DNA of 35,259 bases from Plantago elongata (lineage: Eukaryota > Streptophyta > Magnoliopsida > Lamiales > Plantaginaceae): positions 1-35,259 of the forward strand of contig JAYMSP010001175.1 of the NCBI GenBank assembly GCA_036897095.1, given 5' to 3'. The position numbers and the translations under genes are program-made. The notes beneath the pieces were generated by a model. That model did not search any database. It was not told the origin of the DNA and worked only from the letters and a program-made list of their open reading frames with translations. Position 1 is the stretch's first letter; each line of letters starts with the position of its first letter. Shown piece after piece: positions 1-11,417 of the stretch.

Positions 1-699
1 TTTGACTGTAAGCTTAGAGAACTGTAGTAAGAAAGCTTGAGAGAATACTTGCTTGATATAACAATATGAGCGTAGTTCGTGTTATTCAGCGTGTGTTTCT
101 CAACTTCTAAGTGTTGATATTTATAGATTAATTTTAGAGTCGTAGAATAGTATCCGTTGGAGCTTCTCAGAATTCAATCCGTTGATATCTCGAAATGAGT
201 ACTCAGAAGTCACTATCTCGTATTTCAGAGAGGGCTTGCTGGAATTGACTTTTTCAGTCGGTGTAATTAATACACTATACTATTTCTTGTCCTGTAGTCT
301 CAACTGACACATGTGCTCATTAGAAAGCTAGCATGCTCCTTGACTCAGAAGGACATATCTTCAGAGAGGTGTAAGGTGCAAAAGCACTATACGAGGGCTT
401 TCTGAACATAGCATTTCAGAGGAGACTAATCCCTTGCGTCTTCATTAAACTCGCGCAATCTTCAAATGTTTGATTAAACTCCGTTGCTAGGATCCTTCTT
501 CATGGCCATCTTTGAAAGATAAAAATTACACTTAGAGACCTAATCAATCCTACAAGTTGAACTAGACTAACATACTAAGTGACTTCCTCTTTACAATGTT
601 CAAGTGAACCGAGAGTACTAGTCACCTTTCTATACTAAAGATAAGCTACATGGTGATTGATCAAAAACACTAAAAGATATTCCTAACAAAAGCTTTGCG
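1..699. other. Unassigned non-coding stretch at window edge
   Basis: No open reading frame, tRNA-like fold or terminal repeat is recognisable here. The base composition is more balanced than in the AT-rich spacers further on, which would suit an old LTR or untranslated retroelement sequence, but there is no paired copy in the window to prove it. The right part (about 640-700) may be the 3' untranslated tail of LINE A, which runs leftward into it; no poly(T) tract marks its end. Confidence 0.3.
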
Positions 700-768
700 C
701 CCGGTGCAGCGCAAGGTATTAATTTGGATGACCATCTCAACGATGTCCTGCATATCAGTAGTCCGATG

Positions 769-3700
769 TTAAAAAATTCGCGCATTGCACGCTCCCCACA
801 CCTGGTATAGAATCTCGGCTAGTATATCCAAAATATATGAGCCTTGCCTCCTTTTCCTCGTGCCCTTCGTTGCACCCAGGCAATAAGCTGCAACCAGGAC
901 ACTAGATTCGGCCAAGGGATCCGTAGCCAGTCCAATCCTTCTCTTAAAACACCAATCGTGTATGGGCATTGGTATATCAAATGGTCTATAGTCTCGTCCC
1001 CATCACAAAAGCTGTATTTTCCATCTGAGGGGATACCAAAGTACGCCAAACGATCTTTTGTTGCCAACCGGCGGTGCAATGCCAACCAAAGAATGAAGAC
1101 AACCTTTGGACGTCCCCTGTTCTGAGTGACAATGTCGCACCACTCGACCTTTGCAAAATGCTCCCATAGGAGGTTATAAATAGTGCGGACAGAGAATCGA
1201 GTCGAAGCTAGTTGCGCGGCCCATTCTTGAGAGTCCCCGATTGCATCTCGGACTCGTATGATTGCTTTCATTGTCGAGGAGCCGCCTAGTGGAGTAGTCC
1301 ACTCCTCCAGTTCCTGATCCTTGATATAATAAATATGTATCCACTTAACCCACATCGAATCATCTTTCGTTTGGATTCTCCACAAGAGTGTTGAGATCAA
1401 AGTTGTGTTCCAGGCTTGTAAGTTAATGATATTCAACCCTCCGCAACTTCTCGGGGTGCAAACTTGCTGGCATGATACCAAGGCCTTATGATGATATGCT
1501 GGATATGCTCCAAAATAGCTTTCGGCAATGGAAAGACCTGAAGCCAATAAGCCGTAGTGGAGGTTAGGAGACTCTTGACAAGTTGTTCACGTCCCGCATC
1601 GCTTAGCAATCGTGTTGTCCAGTGTTGACTCCCACCAAGTATGCAGTCGATCAGGGGCTGGTATTGCGTTATTGTAAGTTTGATGGACGAAAGGAGAACA
1701 CCAAGATATCGCACCGGGAGCTGCACCTCCACAAAACCCGTGGCTAGCAAAATTCTCTGCTGCTCCTCCCTCTGAATGCCGCCCCAGAAAACTCGAGTCT
1801 TGGATGTGTTAGCCTGTAAGCCACAAGTGCCAGAGAAATGGTGAAGTTTCTGCATAACAAGTGGGACCGAGCGCACATCTCCCCACAAAAATAACATGAG
1901 ATCATATGTGAAGCAAAGATCAGTAATAGAGAGCTTCTCGCACTTTGGATGAAAGTTAAAGTCCGGGTGATGTCTCAATTGCTGGAGGGACCTATGCAGA
2001 TATTCCATTATAATTACGAAGAGAGAGGAGGAGAGCGGGTCTCCCTGTCGTAATCCTCTCTAAGCCTTGAGGAGCTTGGATGGTGATCCATTAATGACGT
2101 ATTTGTATGACACAGTACGGACACATTCCATCATCCAGGCCATAAAGATCGTCGGGAAGCCGAGCTCATACAGAATGGTCTCCAGGGCAGACCAAGCAAC
2201 AGTGTCATATGCCTTGTGTAGGTCCATATGTACCATACATCGAGGTGAGATTTTCTTCTGGTTATAACCTTGTACAAGTTCCTGGGAAAGTAAGATATTG
2301 TCCTGAATGATCTTCCCTGGTAGGAAAGCCGATTAGTTCTCAATCAACAATGTGATTAATGATCCTTCGCAACCATGCTGTGAGAATTTTTGAAATAATC
2401 TTGTACAGGGTAGTACAACACGCAATGGGGCGCATCTCCCTAACACGTGAGGCCCCCGGGACTGGTATCAGAGTAACAAGGGTACATTTAATGTCCTGGT
2501 AGAGTGTAGATGTGTTGAATAATTGCTGGACGGCCGCATATATATCCAATTTAATGTGTTGCCACGCTTGCTTGAAGAAATAGGCGTTATATCCATCGAC
2601 CCTTGGCGCCCTTAAATCACCAATGTCCTTAATTGCCAGGTCGATTTCCAAAGTGGTAATAATTTGGACCAGGAAGCTACGATCTTCCACTCTAAGGCGC
2701 CTTCCATATCGGACCACTGCCACATCAATGCTCTTATGCCGTGTGGGGATGATGCCCACAAGACGAGTATAGAAAGAGCACCTCTCGTTCCAAATCATCA
2801 TGTGTATATAATATCCTCCCATTTCCGTCTCTAGTCGGTGGAGTCCAATATGTTTGTTCTTTTCCTTCACTTGGGCATGGAAAAAATGAGAGTTTTCATC
2901 CCTAAGTCGTATCCAGTCGACTTTCACCTTTTGGCACACAACTTGCTCCTCCACATTGATCCAATGTTCCAATTCAGCAACCGTTTCTTTAATTTCCTTG
3001 ATCAAACGTGGACATAATCTGTCCTGTTAGCGTGCTGTTTGGAGCTGGTGAAGATGTGCCCGCACATTTTCAATATTGCGATCAGCTTGTTGGACGTCCC
3101 GATGTAGTACTCGTAGAGCCAGTTTAAGGCGTTTGAGTAGTGGCCACACACGCACTTGGGGGTCTTGTTGCATCAGGCCACGCCAACTTTGGGTTAACGC
3201 CAAAAGAAATCCCTCAAGCTTGGCAGTGGCATTGAGGAATTTGAAAGTGCCCGTTCTGGCAATCTGTGGCAGACAGTGGAAGAAATATAATGGGTCGTGA
3301 TCCGATACACCCGGAGTCAATATCTCAAGTCGACCCTGCGAATTTGCCACAAACCAGTCAACATTTCCAATGTCCCTGTCAATGTGGGAGTAGATTGTGG
3401 CCTCCTCATGATTATTTGTCCAGGTAAAGTGTTCCCCTGTAGTCGGAAGCTCATATAAACCCGTGATAGCCATCATATCCACCAAGTCCTTATACTCATG
3501 CTCCACAACCGGGCTACCGCCTATCCGATCAGCCCCACACAGGATATTGTTGAAATCACCAACGCAAATCCACGGTTACTTTATACCAACGACAAGGGTT
3601 CGAATATCATTCCGTAGCGGGATCCGATGGTGCAACTGATTGAGTGCATATATAAAGGTAACCAGTCCATGGTCCTTTTCATTAGATTCAAACCAACGAC

Positions 3701-3967
3701 AGTGGAGTAACTGATTCGTGCAACTTAAACAGACAAGTCGAACTTGGGCTGGATCCCAAGCCACTCAAATTCTTCCTAGTGCATGGCAGTATAATTATCC
3801 ATGAAATTCCATAACATCCCCAATTGCTTGCGGATCTTAACTTTGTTTCCCTCTTTTACTAGTGTTTCAAGTAGGCCGGCTATACTTATCTTAAGTTCAA
3901 GGAGACAGGAGCCAATCTCTCGATGTTTAGCGATCTTGTTGAGTCCCCTCACGTTCCAGACTAACAT
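769..3967 (-). pseudogene. LINE A ORF2 (endonuclease, reverse transcriptase, zf-RVT), interrupted
   Basis: ORF2 nicks the target and reverse-transcribes the element RNA. The start is ATG at 3967, giving WNVRGLN, the usual first motif of the AP-endonuclease. The ExK-type segment is AGLLETLVKEG, and FTWTNN plus GVSDHDPLYF close the domain near 3300-3440. The RT follows: IPVPGASRVREMRPIACC near 2410-2480, MDLHKAYDTVAW near 2210-2250, RGLRQGDPLSSSLF near 2020-2060, then the catalytic box. That box reads CFTYDLMLF instead of FADDLxLF, so one aspartate of the catalytic pair is gone. The C-terminal zf-RVT domain (about 769-1547) has GKYSFCDGDETIDHLIYQC. Stops and frame changes occur near 3570, 3010, 2340, 2060 and 1440-1550. 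The frame ends at TAA 769-771. Confidence 0.88.
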
Positions 3968-4369
3968 GGAACCCGTTTCTGGCCTAAACCAGAACCAGGC
4001 CCAATTTCAAGCGTGGTGAATCCATTCCTCGTGAACATACTCACAACAAATTCCTGTTGATGCCCATTTATTGTAGGGATCGACTTGGAGATGCACGTCT
4101 ACCCCGGACCTCTGTCCAGCCTTGTTCCATCCAGGGGTAGTATACACACCCTAATCCGCGCCCCTGCCCCTATTTTGTTCCCCATCCGTTGCTGGCAAAT
4201 TCGCCCTGACAAGGACTTGCGCACCCGGGTGCGTTGTCAAATGCCTACCAGTAGGCACCCAGGTCCTATTCATGCCCCCTACCGGGGTAATCGATTGAGT
4301 CTGCTGTTAGGTTTGGCGACCCCGAGCAGGAGCCAGGGGTTGCCCGCACACATGCCCTACCTTCTGGCA

Positions 4370-5371
4370 TTTCTGGCAGAAGATCGGCTTCCATTAATAC
4401 TCCACTGCCTACGTAATCGAATTACCCTGCCGGTCCTTGATCATGATCCAAGATTTCAATTCTTGGGTGATATCCACCTCAATAAGAATCCGAACATAGG
4501 AAATACGGAGTTTCCTCGATGTACACTCATCAACAATCTTACCCAGACTCTTTGCACCCCACAAATAGAGCGAAAGGTTAGGAAGTTTGACCCAGATTTG
4601 AGCAATTCGTAGCATGTCTTCTTTTAGTTCAAAATTGCGTGTCCAGGGTCGCTATATCATAGGTCGTCCATAGACATAGTAGGGTTTTCCATGTTCCACA
4701 TCTTTCATGTCTTCCTCTAATTTAAACCGAATTATGAAATATCCATCCTCATTATAGTAAAGGTCAGTGAGTATATTAAAATTCCAGACTTTAGTCATTA
4801 AGTTTTTAACGGCGTTCATAGTCAAGGAATTATCGGCAACATAAATAATGAGGGAGTTCTTCCAGAATTCCAGTTCCTCCAGTATATCCTCATCCTCAAT
4901 ATCTACCACCAGTTCTCCATTAACAATCGAAGGGGGGCAGTAGTCAATATTCATGCCTCGATCTGGTGCCCGACTCCCTCGAATCACATCAACCCATGGT
5001 TTACCGAAAAGGGCAGGTGTATTTTCGCGTGCAGGTCGTATATCCTCCGTTTCCATGGAATCAGATTCAGTAGCAGGGCTAGAATCCTGAACCTCAGGTG
5101 CTTCTTGGTGTGGATTATCGCCACTGGTCAGATCGGCAGGCGTGGTGATCACCGCCGTCTCCAAATTAGCATTGTCGATCAAATTTCCTGATTCATCCGG
5201 TCTTGGTGTCTGATGGTCATTAATTGCAGTTTCAGTATTCAATTCTTACTCACCCGCAGCAGAAGATTCCTCGATAGAGGGGGCGGTGGTCGCCGATGAC
5301 TTACGCGGCCTTCCCACCGGCCTCCGTGCTGCATTCTCCTTCGACGGCGGAGATCTCCTTTTTCGCGGCAT
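4370..5371 (-). pseudogene. LINE A ORF1 (AT-hook, DUF4283, zinc knuckle), interrupted
   Basis: This is the nucleic-acid-binding, gag-like protein of a plant LINE, which packages the element RNA. The chosen start is ATG at 5371 (MPRKRR). A basic N-terminus with an AT-hook-like core (RRPVGRPRKSS) follows within the first 30 residues. An in-frame TAA at 5243-5245 interrupts the frame, which then stays open to 4652: an acidic linker, a KPWVDVIRGS segment and a DUF4283-like domain. After a further stop the next piece (4409-4615) contains VKLPNLSLYLWGAKSLGKI and YVRILIEVDI, the typical post-DUF4283 block. Around 4360-4390 a CxxC...GHxC zinc knuckle (CQKCQKVGHVC) can be read. The domain order and the single clean stop suggest moderate age. 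An upstream ATG at 5449 would add 26 residues and is less likely. Confidence 0.8.
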
Positions 5372-5449
5372 TAGGTTTTTCTTTTTATGAGTATAAATTT
5401 TTTTACTTGTACAAGTTGATTTTAAAACAAGCTGAAGTTCGGTTATCAC

Positions 5450-7175
5450 TTATCATGGACCAAAAGAAACAAGCTGGAGTACATTTGCCATTAAAAACTG
5501 ATTCTTTTGGGGCAAAAAGTATCAGTTTGGCAATGAAGAAATTCCATTGCATATTTTTAAGGAGCTTCCCTTTAGAAAACTTTAAAGTGGAAACCAACTG
5601 TATACTCTGGATTGGGATTGATATGTTTAAATAGGGTTTTATCTCATCTTATAGCGTGCTTTAGATTAGAGTGTGATTAAAAACGGAAGCAGAAATATAT
5701 ATTAGGGAGATAGCAATTCTCTAAAATAAATTTAATTAACTTTTTGGTTATTAATACAAATGAAAATTACATTTTAAAAACTCACATGTCAAAGAACAAG
5801 GTTTAGACAATAATTTTCTAAATTATGTGCTCATAAAATGAAGAAATTAGATACGCGTAACTTTGTTAAGATTTGAATGAAATAAAAAAATATATATAAA
5901 GTAAATGAATTTATCATGGAATAGAAAAAACAAAGAAATAAAGAGAGTTAAATGAAATGAAGTTAAATATGTTCAAGATAGTGAATTATAAAGTTAAATA
6001 AATAAATGAATATGAAAACAAAGAAATAAAATATGGTTGAATAATAAAATGCTGCAGGAAAATAAAGAAACAATTAAAAATGTTAAGTAAATGAGGAGAA
6101 CAACATGGAAACAAAATGGTTGGAAAAAGTAACCCTATTGAGAATCGGTACAATTTCATTAAATTTTTGGAAGGGATATAATAAACATTTCATATCTAAA
6201 ATCGAGAGGCAGCGATTACTGCCCCTTGCGTATAAGTGGGTCCGTCCCTGAGTGTGACATCAAACATCACACATGAGGATTTAATTAATTTATTCCATTA
6301 AATTGCTAATAATATGAACATAAACAATTAAGCTACTATTGAATAAAATAAAAGATAAAAATATATTTCAGATCGGATTTTAAAAACAAAGATGAATTTT
6401 CAAGGTAATACAAATCTTTTAATTGAATTGAACTTGTATTAATAAAAAAAGAGTACAATGCGAAAGTTAAAATAGACTATTAAATTATTGTCGCATAAAG
6501 TTAATTAAGTGATAAGCTAAATAAAAAACAAAAGTAGATAAAAGAGGTTCCCACTGACCATGTGCGAATTGTCCAAGGTTGCAACCACATGCCTCATTAA
6601 AACCCTATCATAGAAAAATTTAAATGGAAAAAACCTGTGACATGAAAAGAGTACTCAACCATTAATATTGTGTAAACATGTAAAAAGATGATAGGGCATA
6701 TCTTCACCAATATGGGGAAGAATGAAGTATGGTGCTGAGGTCGAGAAACCGCCACGATCATGATTGCATTCCCTTCACAAAAAGTATTTGAGGCCCGAAA
6801 ATTCATATCCTACATAAGACCATCTTCGTTGCAACTCTGATGGAAATCATGTTGGAACTCCATTCGAGTCTCAACGTCAACGCGAGTTGCACTCATGGGC
6901 GCTGGGATGAGACCAAAAATTTTGGGCACTCGTCCCAGCCCCAAATTCATTAGTTTTATTTATTTATTCTTTTCTTCTTTCTTTAGTGATGCAAACTGGA
7001 TAAGTCCCAATTTTTTTTGTTATTTCATTAATACAAATATAATAATTATATAAATAACAATATAAAATAAATTATACATTACTAAAAAATAAAAAAATTA
7101 TTAAAATATGATAATATAATTTTTATTTTCAATTAATAAAAAAATAAAAATACTAGTGTAATTTTGTTGTAATTA
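5450..7175. other. AT-rich intergenic stretch
   Basis: No convincing gene is visible. About 5640-6560 is A-rich on this strand with loosely repeated words such as aacaaagaaataaa, which is low complexity and not a clean tandem array. A less AT-rich block at 6590-6940 contains a short minus-strand frame (6597-6806) that has no recognisable domain and probably is not coding. This block ends in the hairpin listed separately. 6970-7175 is nearly pure A and T. Confidence 0.5.
6901..6939. repeat. Inverted repeat (hairpin) in an AT-rich spacer
   Basis: gctgggatgag at 6901-6911 pairs with ctcgtcccagc at 6929-6939 across a 17-nt loop that includes aaaaatttt. One of the 11 pairs is a G-T type mismatch. 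The arms are GC-rich against AT-rich surroundings. It could be a terminal part of a small TIR or foldback element whose other end I did not find. Confidence 0.5.
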
Positions 7176-7191
7176 ATTAACAACATTTAAA

Positions 7192-7339
7192 GAGGCATAA
7201 GGTGGTGCAGTGAAATTGAGCTGGAGTGGTAAAGAGGAGGTGCAGAGTTCGATCCCTAATTGAGTTATAAGGTGGGTCTAGGATTAAAGAGGTGTTAGTA
7301 TATGAATAAATTAGTAGTAATCTTAGCCGTTTAAAAAAA
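7192..7339 (+). mobile_element. SINE (tRNA-derived) with target-site duplication
   Basis: A unit of about 148 bp carries a box B-like internal promoter (gagttcgatccc, near 7246-7257) preceded by a box A-like segment (ctggagtggtaaagagg, near 7220-7236), and ends in ccgttt plus an A8 tail. It is bounded by 16-bp direct repeats at 7176-7191 (attaacaacatttaaa) and 7340-7355 (attaataatatttaaa) that differ at two C/T positions. Internal pol III boxes, an A tail and a duplication at both junctions together define a SINE. The family is not identified. Confidence 0.72.
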
Positions 7340-7355
7340 ATTAATAATATTTAAA

Positions 7356-8402
7356 TTAATTTAAAAATAATATTTCAAGAAAATGAGAAAAGAAATGAAA
7401 GTTCTCTTCTTCAATTTTAAAATTTGTATTTCAACTTGCATCTTTTTTTTTTTAAGTGAAAGGTGACCTACTCCTAAGTTTATGCTTTTAATATTGATCA
7501 CCCATTGTCTAAGATATCTGAATTTATATAAATCAATCAAGATTATATTCAATGTACATCTTTTAAATAAAAAAAGTTACTTCACATATTTTTCATATAA
7601 CTTTTTATACTTTAATAACTCTGTTTTTTATATTACTTAATTTTATTTTAATACTCATGTTCGATCTCGTAAAAAGTAAACCACTACAGACGGGTATATA
7701 ATTAAAAAGGGTTTGACATTGAAGAATAAAAAGTGTCGGTCGGACTTGGGTTTCTGCACAAGCTAACACTAAAAACACGTCTAACGAAAACGAAAGTTGT
7801 TTTATTCAGAATTCAGTTATATTCCATTCCTTCCCATTTCCTCTTCTCTTCTTCTTCTTATTCTTCAAAATTCTCTGCTCCAAGCCTCCAACCTTCAAAA
7901 TCCTGAAATTGGTGCTTGCCTGGTTCCTGGAGATTCTTCTTCTTCTCAATGTATTCCCTCTTATCTTCTTCTGTCGAAACGAGCGCGAGTTTATAAGGAC
8001 TCTTCTTTTTCTTGATTTTACAATACCTACTATGTATATAAAGGAAAGAAACTAGTCAAATAAACATAAATCAACTCCCTTTTCTAGTTTTTCATCATAC
8101 CATATTTAGTGAACACCCATTAAAGATTTTTCCAGTAATTATCTACCAGTCAAAAGTGAAGATTATTCATAGGAGATTGCTCAAGAAGGTAATAAATCAT
8201 CTTGCTTCACTTTAATTTGATTTCTACATTATGTAATATGGTCGTTAGATTTTAATTGCAACTAATCATTGTTATGTGATTGGCCACATGTGTATTATAT
8301 GGAACAAACGTGGTCCTGTTCCATTCTTATCTATTATTAATATAATATAAACTATTATATTATACCCTCTCTCTAATATATAATTTCTGTTTTATTTTGA
8401 CA
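7356..8402 (+). other. 5' flank and leader of the pectin acetylesterase gene
   Basis: AT-rich sequence becomes pyrimidine-rich at 7800-7990 (ttctt and ctt runs). A frame of 72 codons at 7797-8015 shows no domain and looks like leader-type sequence. A good splice donor context (aagaag/gtaata) occurs at 8189, which could open a 5'-UTR intron. However, the only nearby acceptor AG before the second codon block is at 8409-8410, inside the fourth to eighth base after the ATG, so such an intron would remove the proposed start. Confidence 0.4.
8035..8043 (+). promoter_or_regulatory. Candidate TATA box for the esterase gene
   Basis: tatataaag matches the plant TATA consensus and lies about 360 bp before the proposed ATG at 8403. 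A second AT-rich candidate lies at about 8337-8365, closer to the ATG, and would give a short unspliced leader. The sequence alone does not decide between them. Confidence 0.4.
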
Positions 8403-10889
8403 ATGAACAGAAATTCCACTTGGAGTTTTCTGTTCTCTCTGGTTTGTTTGCTTCTTGTGTTGAGAAGAACTGAATGCTTGTTTGCTAATATCACTTATGT
8501 TCACACTGCTGTTGCAAAAGGAGCTGGTAAATACTCAAGTAATAAATAAAGATATCTCTCATGTTGTTTTGTATATGTACTATTATAGTTATTAATAAGT
8601 TTATGTTGTATGCAGTTTGTTTAGATGGGAGTCCGCCTGCGTATCACTTTGATAAGGGATACGGGATGGGGATTAACAACTGGTTGGTTCATCTTGAGGT
8701 TTGTTTTTCGATGACGTTGTTCCGTTCAATCATTGCAAGGATAGTTAGGAGCATTTATTGTTTTTGGCCTAGTTTGTTTTTTGGGTATAAATGTAACATA
8801 TATACGATGCTATTTATTACTTATTATGGTGGATAGGGAGGAGGATGGTGCAACAATGTGACAACGTGTCTAGCTCGTAAGATCACCCGATTAGGGTCCT
8901 CGACCAAAATGGCTAAGCAGCTTGCCTTCTCTGGGATTTTGAGTAATAGGGGACAATTCAATCCTGGTATGCTTTGGTATTTTTGGCAAGTTTGCTGTCT
9001 TCGAGGTTGTTGTTCAATCATTTGCTTGTTTCTGACTTTATAAGTCATTTTCAGATTTCTATAACTGGAACAGAGTTAAGATTGGATATTGTGATGGTGG
9101 ATCATTTACTGGTGATGTAGAAACCGTCAGTCCTGTAAGTTGTTCTTCCACTTTATTTTCTGACTTTCCGTACCTTTGTTTTTCCTGGTGTTGGTATTTT
9201 GCTTTCATATGTTGGATGCTAATGGGATTTTATAAACTTGATCAGATCACTCAACTGTACTTAAGAGGAGCAAGAATCTTTCCTGCTGTTATCGAGGACC
9301 TATTACTGAAAGGAATGAGAAATGCTAAAAATGTAATCCATTATTCTCTTTTTTTGTCTGATTATTCCAAATACATACTCTCATAGACCTTCTGATACTA
9401 GAAGTAAGCCATGGAAAATATTCTCATTCATATATCATCAGGCTGTTCTATCCGGATGTTCGGCTGGTGGATTGTCATCAATTTTTCATTGTGATAGCTT
9501 CAAGTCTCTACTTCCCAGGACTGCCAAAGTGAAGTGCTTGGCAGATGCTGGTTTCTTTGTTAACGTGTAAGCTTTCATATACTTGAGTAATTTGGAAAGT
9601 AATATTTCTCTCCAATTTTCTTCGATCCACAGCTTTCATTCTCCCTGTAACAGGAAAGATGTTTCTGGAGCCCCACATATTGAGCAATTTTATAACGATG
9701 TAGTTACAACTCATGTAAGACATTTCCTACTGTTCTATCTTTCATTACTTTCTTCACAGAATTCCGAGCACACTTTGTTATCTCGCATTTTACTTCTCCC
9801 ATGGAGTTTAAAATGAAGTCAGTGATAAAGCTTTTAGGCTATGAATATATATTTTTTTATTGTACTAATATTTTCACTGAATTGGTTGCAGGGTTCTGCA
9901 AAGAATTTGCCTGTGTCATGCACTTCGAAACTGAAACCAAGTCTGGTAGGGGCAGTTTTCTTGAAATGGTTCGTACAGACAATTTAGATTTTGTTTACGA
10001 ATGGTCCCAAAATTTGCAGTGTTTTTTCCCTCAAAATGTCGCTCAAGCAGTTGGGACGCCCCTTTTCATTTTAAACTCAGCTATAGATTCATGGCAGGTC
10101 AGTACTCAGTACTCACATACAAATACATATGCAGTCGTTCTTTTGGTCAATGACCAAGACAATTCACTCGATTAGTTTTAATCTTCAGCCTATTCATTGT
10201 GATCCCTTAAACAGATAAGAAATAGTTTGATTCCTGTTCAAGCTGATCCACATGGTGTCTGGAGCAAATGCAAGTATGATTTAACCAAGTGCTCCCCGAT
10301 TGAACTACTGAAGATTCAAGGTTACTACTCACATGATTTATCTGTAATTCTGCATGTTTAAAGTTGTAATGCTGATAACTCTCTGAAATGGCTTTCGAAA
10401 CCATGCCCAACAGATTTCTGAGATGGCACATTTTATGCAATTTCTGTGATTTCACCAATAAACTTGAGTTCATCAGCATAAGTTACAATCTCTTAATATA
10501 GTTTCAGTATGCAACCAAATTTCAGGGTTGAGATCACAGTTTATAAGCGCGCTGGCTGGATTAGGGTCGTCAAGATCTAGAGGTTTTTTCATAAATTCTT
10601 GCTATTCACACTGCCAAACTGAGGTTCAAGAATACTGGTTTGGAAGAGACACCCCAATGTTAAACAACAAGGTTTTTAGCACATTTGCTCCATCCACATT
10701 CTATGTGCCTTCTTTTGATTTTAGTTCTTAGCACTTAGATACTCGTATTTTGCTTTGCAGACGATTGCTAAAGCAGTTGGAGATTGGTTTTTCGACAGGA
10801 GTCCATTTCAGAAGATAGATTGTCCTTACCCGTGTGATAAAACTTGTAAGACTCAAGTTTTGGCTCCAGAGTATGACATAATGGCATGA
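8403..10889 (+). CDS. Pectin acetylesterase (PAE family), 12 exons, apparently intact
   Basis: It removes O-acetyl groups from cell-wall pectin; the family (Pfam PAE/NOTUM fold) is secreted. Exons by GT-AG reconstruction: 8403-8526, 8616-8698, 8837-8966, 9055-9134, 9246-9332, 9442-9566, 9654-9714, 9892-9945, 10020-10097, 10215-10320, 10526-10671, 10761-10889; 1203 nt, 400 residues, TGA stop. Phases agree at every junction. Residues 1-28 form a hydrophobic signal peptide ([12 protein letters not shown]). GGGWCNNV is at 70-77 and [14 protein letters not shown] near 117-130. The nucleophile motif GCSAGG puts Ser at 175. Asp271 (AIDSWQ) and His338 (SCYSHCQ) complete the expected triad. The C-terminal CPYPCDKTC is the usual cysteine-rich tail. 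The length fits the family (about 390-420). The start is the least certain part because a possible leader intron could affect it. No retroelement has entered its introns. Confidence 0.93.
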
Positions 10890-11329
10890 AGTTATGTGCC
10901 AATACACATATACATGGCATAGATAGAAAAAGATACATCATACATGAAAAGGAAATATCCATTTCGAAAGGAAGAACTCAAGATTGGTTGAGGCTTCGAA
11001 ATAGGAAAACATGATGCATTATAGGAAGAAAGAGTCATGTTGTTCTGTTTCATCTTTTATGATTCTCATATGATAATACATTATCAGTGTGGTGAAAATT
11101 GCATGATTAATTTTGATTAAGTTGCTTGAATGTTTATTAATAGAAATTACTTGAAAGAAATCAAATTGGTTAGATGTTTAAAAAAGTGGATAAGACTATC
11201 TCAGAGTTGCAACATGGATTTGCAAATGCAGTTGCAACTTGCAATTTTGGGGTGCCCCAAAGAATTTTTCTAAAAGTTGTTTTGTTTTATTTGTATTTCT
11301 TGATGTTTTTGTTTTCCTTCATCGTTTAG
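10890..11329 (+). other. 3' flank of the esterase gene
   Basis: The sequence is moderately AT-rich with no ORF of note and should contain the 3' UTR. I see no perfect AATAAA; AATAAT-like words near 11073 are the nearest candidates. The stretch ends at the target-site duplication of LINE D. Confidence 0.4.
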
Positions 11330-11417
11330 AAATTGTAATTTTATTTTTTCAAAATTAAACATCCATTTATTCATAAAACAAGGCAAAGCCTGAGTACAAA
11401 TCATACAAGGGAGTAGG

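Larger units (their letters stand above)
700..5449 (-). mobile_element. LINE A: near full-length, decayed plant L1-type non-LTR retrotransposon
   Basis: Reading leftward, the order is ORF1 (AT-hook, DUF4283-like domain, zinc knuckle), then ORF2 with AP-endonuclease, reverse transcriptase and a zf-RVT C-terminal domain. This is the standard order of plant L1 elements. Both ORFs are broken by stops and frameshifts, so the copy is dead. I could not fix its exact ends: no clear poly(T) tail or target-site duplication was found, so the limits are approximate. Its RT resembles that of LINE B (both carry PDFNFHxKCE after LRQGDP), so these two belong to the same broad family, whereas LINE C has a different RT. 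Confidence 0.85.

Noticed and set aside
9801..10175. 124-codon ORF inside the esterase gene
   Set aside because: It reads through introns 7-9 in the wrong frame for exon 8; the spliced frame is the one conserved in the family.
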